A DNA stretch of 33,736 bases from Acidobacteriota bacterium (GTDB taxonomy: Bacteria; Acidobacteriota; Thermoanaerobaculia; Multivoradales; Multivoraceae), in the NCBI GenBank assembly GCA_003388555.1, contig QQVD01000017.1:1-33736 (forward strand), written 5' to 3'. Both the position numbers and the translations under genes were made by a program. Shown piece after piece: positions 22,501-25,679 of this stretch (position 1 is its first letter; every line of letters begins with the position of its first letter). Under the pieces are notes generated by a model, which worked only from the letters and a program-made list of their open reading frames with translations, searched no databases and was not told the DNA's origin.

Positions 22501-24700
22501 AGACCAGCTCGAGGGTCGCCTGGAACCCGGGCTGCAGAGCGGGGACTTCGATCTGGTCCTCCGTGCCGGAGGGAGACGAGAGGACAAGTTGCACCTGGGC
22601 CGACGGTGCGCCGCCGTCGTTGACCACGATGGCGCTCACCACCACCGCCTCACCGTCGTAGGCCGGGTTGGGAGTCGCTGTCGGAGGCGACGCGAACGCG
22701 AGGTTGGGAAGTACCAGTCGGCGCAGCGCGTCGGCGACGAGCGCCGTCGTGTAGACACTGCCCTCGAAGCCGCCGTCGAGGCTCTGGCGGTCGCGCAGGA
22801 AGGTCGCGGCGGCCGGCAGGTCGATCAACGAGGTCTGCGCGGCACGCAGCAGCGCCGCGAGAACGAGTGCCGTCTCGTGCGCCGAGCTGGCTCCGCCGTC
22901 GCCGCCGAAGCCGCCGTCGGCGTTCTGGGAGGCGGCCAGCCACTGCCAGGCGGACGTCGCCGCCATGCCGATCGTGGGGTTTGCTGCGGAGGCCTCGGAG
23001 AGCGCCGCCAGCGTCTGCACGGTGGCCAGGGACGATCCCTCACCACGCTCGGTCGCGCCCCAGCTGCCGTCCGGATTCTGCACTGCGAGCAGCCAGGCGA
23101 TGGCGGCGTCGCGATCGTCGGGGGACAGCAGATCGAAGAGGGCGGTCAGCGACAGCGCGGTGTCGAGGGGAGTGCCGCCATGGCCATGCGAGATCCCCCA
23201 ACCGCCGAGCGCTCCCTGACGTGAGGCCAGCTCGGCGATCTCCTCCGGTGCGGGCGAGGCGGCGGCGTCGAGGCGGCGCAGCGCTGCGATGCGCCTGGCT
23301 CCGTCGTCGGTGGTGCTCCAGGATGAGCTGCGCAGCCAGCTGGTGGCCGCGGCCTCGCCGGTGAAGAGCGGATCGACGACGTGCAGCGTCGAGGCGACGA
23401 CTGCGGTGTCGCGCAGCGTGGTGCGGGAGAGGTCGCTCCAGCTGCCGTCGCCCGCCTGTCGCGAGCGCAACCAGGCGAGGGCGTCGTCGACGACGGCTGG
23501 CGTGTCGCGGAGGATCCCGCCGTCGAGCACGTCGGTCTCGCCCGGCTCGCCCTCGCCTAGGCTGGAGGGCGCCAGGTGGGCGAGCGCGCGGCCGCCGGTG
23601 AGGGCCGAGAAGCGTTCCTCGAAGTCGGCCTGGAAGCGCAGCAGGTCGGCCACGTTCTCGTCCGTCACCTCGTCGCCGCTGCGGGTCAGCACGATGGTGG
23701 CGAAGCGGAACTCGCGTTGGCTGTCGCTCGCGGCGGGAACGCGCTCCCCCTCGACCGCAACGATGTCGACGACCGAGAACGGAATCACGTCGGCGTCGAT
23801 CGACACCCCAGGCTGCGGCAGACGATCCGCGTCGATCTCGGGCGCGACGAGCAGGCGGAAGTTCGGCACCTCGTCGGCCTCTAGGAAGCCGGCGAGGTAG
23901 AGGTCGAGCGGGTTGTAGGCGTCACGCAGCGGGCCCGTCCGGAACCGGCCCGGTCCCTGATCGGTCCAGTCGTTGCCGTAGAGGAGGGTGCCGCCGCCGG
24001 AGTCGAACAGGAACGACCAGTGGGAGCCGCTGCGGCCGCGCAGCGCGTCGGAGACGCCGCCTGGCGGGCGGAAGTCGACGTAGACCCCCCAGCGGTGCAT
24101 CACCTCGTGGGCCAGCGTTCGCAGGACGCGCTCGTAGGAGGCGTGCAGGGGATCGAAGCTCCAGCCCTCGAGGGAGCTCATGTCGATGAAGCCCTGCAGC
24201 TTGCCCGCGCTGCCGAACTCCTGGCCGGCGTCGAACAGCGGCTGCCCGATGCCGAGAACGTCGTTGCGTACGCCGGTGTAGAAGGCGTCGAGCGCCTCGC
24301 CGTCGGCGCCGGTGGTGTCGAACTCGAAGCTGGTGAAGGCGACGAAGAAGTCGTAGGCGTCGGGCCGGCTGGCGTAGAACTCGTTGGCGATCGCGATGCG
24401 TGGACCGAGGTTGGCCGAGCCGTCCGGCAGGTATGCCGAGTAGTCGCCGGTCAGCTGCAGGACCGCGATGCCGTCGCGATCACCGAGGTCGATGACGCTG
24501 TGCTGACCGCCGACGCCGCCCGGTGTCGTCACCAGGCGCACGTCGCCGCGGCCGCCTGCGGACGGCACAGCCGTGGTCTCGGCGGCAGCGGACGTGGCGA
24601 GGCTCATCAGCAACACGCCGGTCGCGCCGAGAATGCACGCACCAACGCCAGCCCCAGATCCCGCCCCGGCGGGAGGCAACGTCCTCAGCCCCTTCGACAA
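7502..24700 (-). CDS. giant exported multi-domain surface protein with IPTL-type sorting tail
   Basis: 5732 residues. A TTG start is used: an in-frame TAG lies five codons upstream, and this start leaves an export signal (hydrophobic ~18-36, Ala-Ala-Ala-Glu near 40). There is no clear Shine-Dalgarno. Domains in order: zincin-like HExxH domain (H198-E-V-M-H202); alpha/alpha toroid (~400-665); five CARDB (~668-1232); FlgD-like SPNGDG unit (~1238-1320); WD40-like propeller (~1340-1770); Ig-like and three more SPN(G/A)DG units (~1883, ~2577, ~2797); Ig-like repeats with DxTPP linkers; FN3 domains (~3195-4180), one holding a discoidin domain; a second propeller inside an Ig-like domain (~4200-4550); CARDB and Ig-like modules; a duplicated three-domain block (~4902-5467); a DUF11-like domain; and the sorting tail. 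The family logic suggests a surface-anchored adhesin or scaffold. Protease activity is possible but unproven. The stop overlaps the RHS gene start (ATGA). Confidence 0.93.
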   Translation of the reverse strand: MSKGLRTLPPAGAGSGAGVGACILGATGVLLMSLATSAAAETTAVPSAGGRGDVRLVTTPGGVGGQHSVIDLGDRDGIAVLQLTGDYSAYLPDGSANLGPRIAIANEFYASRPDAYDFFVAFTSFEFDTTGADGEALDAFYTGVRNDVLGIGQPLFDAGQEFGSAGKLQGFIDMSSLEGWSFDPLHASYERVLRTLAHEVMHRWGVYVDFRPPGGVSDALRGRSGSHWSFLFDSGGGTLLYGNDWTDQGPGRFRTGPLRDAYNPLDLYLAGFLEADEVPNFRLLVAPEIDADRLPQPGVSIDADVIPFSVVDIVAVEGERVPAASDSQREFRFATIVLTRSGDEVTDENVADLLRFQADFEERFSALTGGRALAHLAPSSLGEGEPGETDVLDGGILRDTPAVVDDALAWLRSRQAGDGSWSDLSRTTLRDTAVVASTLHVVDPLFTGEAAATSWLRSSSWSTTDDGARRIAALRRLDAAASPAPEEIAELASRQGALGGWGISHGHGGTPLDTALSLTALFDLLSPDDRDAAIAWLLAVQNPDGSWGATERGEGSSLATVQTLAALSEASAANPTIGMAATSAWQWLAASQNADGGFGGDGGASSAHETALVLAALLRAAQTSLIDLPAAATFLRDRQSLDGGFEGSVYTTALVADALRRLVLPNLAFASPPTATPNPAYDGEAVVVSAIVVNDGGAPSAQVQLVLSSPSGTEDQIEVPALQPGFQATLELVFDTSGRAGDIALGLEIDPDRTIEELGTGDNAHQLVVEVIAPTEAADLEIRSSELVASPSSTANLPTQVTVLGVVRNNGLQPAADVVVQLREGAQDGALLGELVLPNLPGRSSLPVDFGYQLTAPGTTTLVLIADPEDLLDEPSESNNAASVEIATTPNLDVATTDQDITVDGDPFLGSTLHLDLAVRNRGTLPASNVVVRLLLDDSVDPVVLLESTLQLEPGEERSLTTDWTVDRIGELELRWVVDPDDLLPEGDESNNLATLSLTTSVATQFDLAVSAGDLLASPLPAVEGAPLQLDVTVRNVGGVDAPEFEVAFHDGLPGSGTLLGSASGPALAPSASATVTLVVPALAGAHDRVLIAQVDPADALAELDESNNLTFLDLPVLGLPDLLLGPAGLRLSPRFPAEGNPVDLEVVVANLGEQAVASSVAVYSGDGHQGAATPLAQSSIALDAGASTTLHLQWTWVGSDSLLTVVADPLDQVAEASEANNHAALTVGIDTGDSFAAPFVFSPNGDGVLEETTFVLRLDQPATAILRIVDDLGLEVLRREPAPYGASSEFPWDGRDDLGHLVPDGEYELQLVESTSSSLLTSALVWVDTNRAPLLDAIGTPFESTIDLTCEATLESSLRLTDDERHVFFFGDRPPLVDTLHRRSLADGSTSALLAGEATATFQISPDGRHVVARRRGSSVLTYLRSDGSARTDLPGTEGMTPIGFAPGASEPLAVSFETLYRLPIDGVSPPEAIHTASARLRPLHEDFPGSGSHRRSFSEDGGHLLLRVGTSSPPQQVLLLALQSGEITQLSSGDSGAAEFAPDGRLLSAGAAQTFELRSASAPGAPSTTQVPLPPPPEYLQVNSPFLPGNVPYLGQVHRRSVEDVRWSASGREVLVVATYGLDLPEPDCTEVPWRWYWLLEPSSASWTPLVAETPQANCFAFRQAQMHGSSLQAPSEEYLPYATQAAHWIPGARHLLFVPASSHDAPLALDLALLDADPDTAVARHLVALDSWTGPRDFQVTRSGRRLLFVSEPDPEAECLDAGAVGRMLRSLENLTAEVRAVQRPGGGFELEGTAADRHFDRWSLEFRTLGATSWSPLGPPQPHSTIDAWLTTWAPPGPGTYELRLLAEDRAGNSARGQTRVSAGATPSLADLEISSRLVSPNGDGVLDTVSLSYRVLAPQQLVIQIRDANDTVVRSVTRDHPLAPSPQQFSWDGRNDLGSVVADGHYSFTLQHYRLFFEVDRTPPTIDLAFRDGPQPGETLLDVQVVDEHLQAGAIGSIERGSGASPALFEPFAPMTYDGPVSSGARETLELAVHLEHAEATNGNFRVTVSDAAGNRRVAVSGLRPEVLRLIAGVAPDGGGFELPLGALHGRLPGDAGCPAQLAGGDWIQACGLALDAQQTELRLRVEEILHTPPSQAFVQLREFDPLLPPADQLAWSEAALTEFLPPGGGAPLPLPPAGLFDIVVDLSQIDRTVPHVLRLRLVSADGSQRHTRTLRLVDDGRPRLDFHGRLEQRLASLEATLSAAGLDPELDDILWATTTLDAVSSAALFVASADDPRYLTERRFDAAALGDFPAPAGSTRTALLFEVPVRSCATYSVRMVVFGEPTTIDGTYQLAEPCLELDLQPRLVDLPGCDEPNPWSDVQPVVLRPTSVDGRPLQLLTLEIASGTGPGEIEASYNAPASGEAIELDLDLSGRPEGLYRVRARLHNVDDETILRELSIAVDRTPPEIDITFPGSGELICRSAQVEGRISDDRDFAVRTALDPALPLAAALRYPLAPEVDAGRSPRVLTGALGAPIGGVSGPVDFRITAYDPGGNRTCAERSFFVDGLVDGPTLNVAGAAIPSLDGLAPVPGFSPNGDGVFDAVQIQVAAAENTHATVTVCAAQGCSSTIRTLASDIALLGAGSFSWNGLTDAGVVAADGLYTVRAHLRDDCGNTATLERRVVLDTQAPALAITHPTEVDPLPGIVEVLGTAVERHPLARRDSWQQLLLEWGVGTSPATFVPIRLYQGDAHLLAMPPQPKVLGIWPVAELSGQHTLRLVGVDRLGNRSEVTTVVDIDAIEVLLTGLEAIPPLFSPNADGRRDAVTLRLDVEQPSLLDLEIVDAADAIRRTLRSASLVQPGTHSVLWDGLSDTGQPLADGIYRARARLRLQSAPAVEQEEEISLTLDATPPRVEVLRPSSSGAAAPSVGVVGTIDDEHLGSYEIDVRPAGGSWTRIASGQLPIVDGVLAELAGIGEGSHELRIVARDLAESETELLRSFVLDETPPEVTIVSPADGSSPAPETSNLAIEIEIVEDHLESWTLEVGEGDSPTTWQLVAEGSTPPVSPLTWSVAALPEGRHTLRLSAADLAGLQASTTAAVLIDRTAPAVALDAPTPDSFVAPGDAVVGTVADASLLEWTLEVTAAPPVASSHWQLLAGGLEPVDAALLYSWSALPPDGDHVLRLTGRDAAGSRTSAAVPIRVDTTPPAAPTSLQAQVESDDVTLTWAASPSEDVVGYRVYRDGVDLFPGPPQSGLSALDPGLPEGTYEYHVTAVDHAGLESSPTAPRRVEVDVTPPTLVLTSPTEGARLRGVVELMGSVLAEDLAEYRIVVQEPGGATTLVLTSPIPVQSDVLGSWDASALLGEQTVQLELAAEDTSGNGSQIQRSVVIDHVAPPTPTGLVAVVDVSTVELAWQPVVAADLLGYLISRDGSWIAPSGSSGSDPRELAIAEAEHDDERPDGIYAYRVQAIDLAGNLSPPSAPVLATVETGAPSAVVTVPEDGAEVEGPVLYLLATSDDRDVETVAFEQRPEGGGAFSPIAAAGAEPWEVHWDVSSLALGAYEVRAVATDTSGQTDPAPAVIALTLADLTPPEAVGDVVVTVSGDAVTLSWSESAAPDLAGYHVERAGADTGFARITTQPLAAPTHVDDALADGAYRYRVVAVDDTGNEATASPEAHATVFSPELDQPLTPTWIDDAPTFQGRATLPDGAVTPPLPLEVEARWTSSAGTTALPPSDTDGLGAFTVEAPTLLSGVNTLDVTLVGDDHESKAASRSVTFAPRPQVPTGLAAQAVGLDVELSWNANPEPDVIGYRLLRDGDAVDPDLAAAPSATSASSEELPGLTSSDFAVDGDSDTHWAPAEEARPWIELDFGAPILLSRVELDWHQEELDDGSGGVVVETYAPRHLQLLAWDGAVWVPLDRIEDASGASHELVAPYHYRTSRVRVEVAEPLLPFSYRPLRLAEARAFAIPTDPATARTLTDVGDGHHDFSVLAVNAFGFASDPASFGTLSVGDTTPPSPVALTAQLLPPDRADLAWSQPPEPDVARYAIYRDGQLVHQIDDAATLQWTDGPLPNATYEYEVTAIDVVGNESDPSNPEAVTVAVTPPAPPTLSVTGVTASSIRLAWTPATSPPSPPAASYRLSRATVSGGPYEAVAQTTEIVYDDGDLPTGVAQFYVVEALDAAGNASALSNQVSATPEDLEAPPAPRILHPATPEEPFETRQLAVAISGVAEPGSRVALHRGERLVGEVTASAATSTLHGPAGIEDRAIPASDGQRVLLLSDGQLSLYSHATGITSPLASQVRAAAWLDAQEIALVTWTGELRLARADGSVQLLATAIDLYDVLAGRLPSELLVAARRDVDGLWSFDRSDGSWTLLAELSSGYERHTAALSPDGSVLVYRDVSSLLLLDLSGSLPTTPEAMASNVPVDRPAFSPDGSELAFTGADGGGGSGIQLVDLASRQISVLPGSSGAWSPRYGADPDRIALVRPSELGQEVAVVDRGSGETAALLYAGEELTDLSWTRASPLSLLDAETLVRLTPAGSFRFASVGLEAGDNQFRARSRDAAGNLGESSEPVVVRLLTDELPNLQIAAQGLVAIPNPARTHDRVRLAVTVRNAGPGPSPATPLQVHVEDHLGNVVSLAQSAAATLPSLAAGESHLWTGEVTLDAPGEHQLVAVADPADAVVEVDENDNRAVLAIAVLEPGAIELEVATDRPAYGPDDPVHVTTRVSNPGTATTGSIAVEVTDQDGFLVAELLAPEPLQLAFGDSVLRALTFDAGLVLADTYLVKATWRPDDAGPPRQAQAAFSVGSVFQVDARLGIAPRVALVGSQVGFSVDVDYLDGNALLGDFEVAVTLRDASGAQLAELVDSGEGLLPGASSRHELDWDSSGAAAGQVLVDARVTTPQGLLASDTGLFELVLAPPVVSGSILGPASGEVGVPVLGSVEIGNQGGSAAVGLTGRLQLRSRDLQEVLAAGELVVDVAAGALTTVEIELATAPLPPGDYRLVLEVDESPASAGPLVLDVAALALLDLQPPLVAILEPADSSFFAAQGTLRVRASDSWSAISSVEYQIDDGPWQRIASLALAGVFSQPLQLVDGPHVARARASDAAGNLGEVAESSFVVDGQAPTIEVSGVVDGEIASAPLTPVVTVFDQHLATASILLDGSPFLSGSEVSAPGAHRLDVVAVDLAGNRATLTLSFFLTFDHALTGSVVPRSDPVDVGEPLVADYAISNSESQGLTQMPLRVVVQSVGGGDLATHTEVLDLPGQATVTGEASFEGLAVGEYRLRLETDVPAPAVGTATLVLATSLASVADRTPPELSILAPTDGSLSQPALVLLVAATDQHSTVQRVEARVDAGAWQPMSPLGAGQYDLALSGLVDGARQLVVRAEDAAGNLSPEITATVVVDGTPPAISFGGFVDGQVGEGPVTPTVEISDPHLDPDSVVITLDGQPFVPGVAVHQIGVHEIAATALDLLGNHAERIASFEIVEGQTLFVTLTAPVDGAALDERSVAGAGAAPPLETVVLEVTSANGTLSSTVPADDSGAFLAADVPLAYGVNTIVARLQADPTISDQASVTRLSPDLVFELTVAVDDPPGDSRSPALPGDTLRYDVRLDNVGEGSAWTLEASLPLPEHTTLVGIEDPRAGAAAQGDDAVTWTLDRLSPLQSEGFAFWLRIASPLPPGVDQISLQGQLVADELPALFSDDPGTPEPDDPTVIEVRGLLEIPTLRGALLGLLAALLAGAGLWLLRRDA
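7505..7590 (-). other. IPTL-type C-terminal sorting signal
   Basis: The last 28 residues read IPTL, then a Leu/Ala/Gly membrane helix (~18 residues), then WLLRRDA. IPTL (or VPTL), a helix and a basic end match the IPTL-CTERM class of protein-sorting tails, which known work links to exosortase-like or related processing in Gram-negative bacteria. A DUF11-like domain (LPGDTLRYDVRLDNVGEGSA, ~5580-5600) precedes it. No sortase gene is in the window. Confidence 0.75.
7511..7516 (-). promoter_or_regulatory. ribosome binding site of the RHS gene
   Basis: AGGAGG lies 5 nt before the ATG at 7505, inside the last codons of the preceding giant gene. It decides between this ATG and an out-of-frame ATG at 7509, which sits too close to the site. 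With the ATGA stop/start overlap it points to translational coupling. Confidence 0.75.
8300..9995 (-). repeat. tandem duplication of a three-domain block (A-B-C, A'-B'-C')
   Basis: Two consecutive segments of about 282 residues (plus-strand ~9148-9995 and ~8300-9147) share order and motifs. Each has a domain ending GDYRLVLEVD or GEYRLRLETD. Next is an Ig-like domain starting PPLVAILEPADSSF or PPELSILAPTDGSL and ending DAAGNLGE or DAAGNLSP. The last domain starts IEVSGVVDGEIASAPLTPVV or ISFGGFVDGQVGEGPVTPTV. This indicates intragenic duplication followed by divergence. Confidence 0.75.
11050..12110 (-). other. second beta-propeller nested inside a bacterial Ig-like domain
   Basis: The Ig-like domain begins with AVAISGVAEPGSRVALHRGE and RLVGEVTAS (~4205-4236). 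It is interrupted by a propeller of about 265 residues (blades such as ALSPDGSVLVYRD and AFSPDGSELAFTG), and resumes with TPAGSFRFASVGLEAGDNQF and RARSRDAAGN (~4520-4551). The broken halves together match the usual AEPGSxVxL...GxxTAxxxGxFxxxxxLxxGxNxxxxxAxDxAGN Ig pattern. Confidence 0.65.
12855..13275 (-). other. F5/8 type C (discoidin) domain inserted in an FN3 domain
   Basis: Residues ~3805-3950 show the discoidin pattern: SATSASSEELPGLTSSDFAV, DGDSDTHWAP, PWIELDFGAPILLSRVEL, a middle WDGAVWVPL, and an end block TSRVRVEVAEP. It is flanked by the first half of an FN3 domain (PTGLAAQAVGLDVELSWNAN to YRLLRDG) and the second half (TLTDVGDGHHDFSVLAVNAF). Discoidin domains bind carbohydrate or other surface ligands in known proteins; the ligand here is unknown. 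Confidence 0.75.
19340..20690 (-). other. first WD40/TolB-like beta-propeller of the giant protein
   Basis: Residues ~1340-1785 carry repeated blades of the SPDGRxxxxxR type (ISPDGRHVVARR, FAPDGRLLSAG, and similar), rich in small polar turns and followed by a partial blade ending LLFVSEPDP. It sits between a FlgD-like unit (PFVFSPNGDGVLEETTF) and an Ig-like unit (GTYELRLLAEDRAGN). Cys residues near both ends (DLTCEA and AECLD) could form a closing disulfide, which is inference. Confidence 0.65.
21010..22695 (-). repeat. five tandem CARDB domains
   Basis: Residues ~668-1232 contain five ~110-residue units. Each runs from an xDLxx...SP start to a (D/E)P(D/E)xxxxExxExNN end, for example DPEDLLDEPSESNNAAS, DPDDLLPEGDESNNLAT, DPADALAELDESNNLTF and DPLDQVAEASEANNHAA. 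The first unit is the most divergent (EELGTGDNAHQ). CARDB modules are cell-adhesion-related beta sandwiches, and they act here as a stalk or binding array. Confidence 0.85.
22715..23500 (-). other. alpha/alpha-toroid (prenyltransferase/squalene-cyclase-like) repeat domain
   Basis: Residues ~400-662 hold four repeats ending in a Q-x-x-DG-(S/G)-(W/F) motif: RQAGDGSWSD, QNPDGSWGAT, QNADGGFGGD and RQSLDGGFEG, each next to a Trp/Phe-Leu helix and an Ala/Leu-rich helix. This is the terpenoid-cyclase/prenyltransferase toroid signature, also used in thioester-protein domains. No thioester CGEQ motif is seen. In an exported protein a binding or structural role is more likely than enzymatic cyclisation. 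Confidence 0.75.
23590..24520 (-). other. zincin-like metallopeptidase domain of the giant protein
   Basis: Residues ~61-370. AHEVMHRWGVYV carries HExxH (H198, E199, H202), followed by SHWSFLFDSGGG and YNPLDLYLAGF. I recognise this trio from large secreted bacterial proteins with an HExxHRW signature, where a later His or Asp would complete zinc binding. The third ligand is not certain here. No standard peptidase family name is claimed. Confidence 0.6.
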
Positions 24701-24806
24701 GATTCGAGCAAGCTAGCCGAAGGGGGCGAGTTTGTTTCATAGATGCCTTGCTATGCGGTGGGGAAGTCGCTACGAGTGAGGGATTTGCGGCGAGATGATT
24801 TTTTTC

Positions 24807-24818
24807 TTGTCGCGACAA
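24807..24818. promoter_or_regulatory. perfect 12-bp palindrome, possible operator
   Basis: TTGTCGCGACAA is fully self-complementary and lies in the AT-rich patch 107 nt upstream of the giant gene's TTG start. Its place and symmetry fit a dimeric regulator site for the surface-protein operon. It is not terminator-like on the minus strand, where it is followed by A rather than T. No regulator is identified. Confidence 0.3.
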
Positions 24819-24912
24819 TTCTTTTGACAGTGAGCGAGGGGAGGCACCCGTACCGCAGGAAATCGGCGCGATCGGCGGGTTGGTCCGGGAGCGCGAGGCT
24901 CGTGCCGATGAG

Positions 24913-25020
24913 CTAGTCCTCGCCGGACTCGTCCACGACGCGGAGGTAGCCTGACGAAGAGGCCTCGCCGTCCGAGACCACGGCGAAGTACTTCCTCCCG
25001 GTCGAGCTGCCGGAAGAGGT
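24913..25020 (-). pseudogene. decayed end of a small conserved protein of the DESGEDYLYP type
   Basis: One minus-strand frame reads RKYFAVVSDGEASSSGYLRV followed by VDESGED and then TAG. I recall a family of ~70-90-residue uncharacterised bacterial proteins with the pattern RKxYxxxPDxxAxxxGxLRVxDESGEDYLYP. Here the Tyr codon after GED is replaced by TAG, and the frame continues LIGTSLALPD, similar in place to the usual hydrophobic ending. Upstream the frame is open to a stop at 25138-25140 but has no ATG or GTG start and no match to the family's N terminus. Most likely a relic broken by a nonsense change and loss of its 5' part; chance resemblance is the alternative. Confidence 0.4.
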
Positions 25021-25242
25021 GGCCGGGGCTGTACTGGCGGTCTGACCTGCCGGCTGCGTTGTGCGCCTGGCGGTGCGTCGCGCCGGGGCTGCACCCGAGA
25101 CGTAGATTCCGTCGGACCCTGCACACAGTGAAGCGGGCTACGGACCGCCGGAGGCTCTCGAGTCGCCCAAGAAGGCTACGGTCCCGCCTCTGCCGACCGT
25201 GGGGACTTCGCGCTTGGGCCTGGTCGGCACTCGTGACGGAGC

Positions 25243-25248
25243 TATGAT
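25243..25248 (+). promoter_or_regulatory. possible -10 element of the plus-strand cassette
   Basis: TATGAT differs from the sigma-70 -10 consensus by one base and lies just before the ribosome binding site of the first cassette gene. No good -35 is visible at 16-18 nt spacing, and the leader would be only about 14 nt, so this is tentative. Confidence 0.25.
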
Positions 25249-25254
25249 CGCTGC

Positions 25255-25260
25255 GGAGGT
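25255..25260 (+). promoter_or_regulatory. ribosome binding site deciding the HicB-like start
   Basis: GGAGGT lies 8 nt before the TTG at 25269. An in-frame TAG at 25260-25262 rules out starts further upstream, and the next candidate, GTG at 25275, is 14 nt from the site. Confidence 0.6.
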
Positions 25261-25268
25261 AGCGGGCG

Positions 25269-25427
25269 TTGAACGTGACGGTTGAGCTCGAGGAGGAAGT
25301 CGACGGTCGGTGGATTGCCGAGGTTCCCGAGCTTTCCGGCGCGATGGTCCATGGCCAGACTCGAGAGGAGGCGATCACGCGAGTCAAGGCCCTGGCGCTG
25401 CGGATCGTGGCGGATCGCTTGGAGTAA
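25269..25427 (+). CDS. short HicB-like antitoxin-type protein
   Basis: 52 residues. The protein has the HicB N-terminal fold pattern: acidic beta strand (VTVELEEEVDGRW), IAEVPELSGAMVHGQTREEA, then a helix ending IVADRLE. HicB proteins neutralise the HicA mRNA interferase in type II toxin-antitoxin pairs. This is the short form without an added DNA-binding domain. No HicA-like gene (small, with a GSHxxY-type motif) lies next to it; the next gene, 30 nt on, is a DUF433 protein. It may be an orphan HicB domain recruited to the following module. The TTG start is supported by GGAGGT 8 nt upstream, with GTG at 25275 as alternative. Confidence 0.75.
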   Translation: MNVTVELEEEVDGRWIAEVPELSGAMVHGQTREEAITRVKALALRIVADRLE

Positions 25428-25457
25428 TGGCAGCTGTACTACGACAGGACCGGTGTC

Positions 25458-25679
25458 ATGTCTGAGGAATCCGTAGTTGATCGCAACCCTGAGATTCTCG
25501 GCGGTGTACCTGTGTTCAGGGGAACGAGGGTTCCGATCCGGAACCTCATCGACTACCTCGAGGCTGGCGATTCTCTCGAGGTGTTTCTCGATCACTTCCC
25601 CTCGGTGACCCGAGAGCTCGCGGTCGCTGCACTGGAGGAAGCCGCGGAGGCACTTGGGGCCGTTGCGACTCCTGCTTGA
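25458..25679 (+). CDS. DUF433 antitoxin-like protein
   Basis: 73 residues. The family core is clear: NPEILGGVPVFRGTRVPIRN at ~10-29, then LIDYLEAGDSLEVFLDHFPS and a helix with AVAALEEA. DUF433 proteins have a helix-turn-helix-like fold and are commonly encoded directly before PIN-like DUF5615 proteins, a pairing regarded as toxin-antitoxin. The ATG has AGGA 8 nt upstream. The gene's last 17 bases overlap the next gene, so the two are probably translationally coupled. Confidence 0.85.
   Translation: MSEESVVDRNPEILGGVPVFRGTRVPIRNLIDYLEAGDSLEVFLDHFPSVTRELAVAALEEAAEALGAVATPA

Larger units (their letters stand above)
24701..25268. other. spacer between the giant-gene operon and the toxin-antitoxin cassette
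   Basis: About 570 bases without an intact gene. It must hold the promoter of the minus-strand giant genes, but no convincing -35/-10 pair is seen. The patch at ~24795-24826 is clearly more AT-rich than its surroundings. The middle carries a decayed small gene (24913-25020), and the right end carries the start signals of the plus-strand cassette. Confidence 0.6.

Noticed and set aside
24807-24818. The palindrome read as a terminator stem
   Set aside because: The stem is only 6 bp and is not followed by a T-run on the minus strand. The plus-strand T-run lies before, not after, the stem.
25269-25679. A HicAB toxin-antitoxin pair
   Set aside because: Only the HicB-like part is present; no HicA-like small protein is found on either side.
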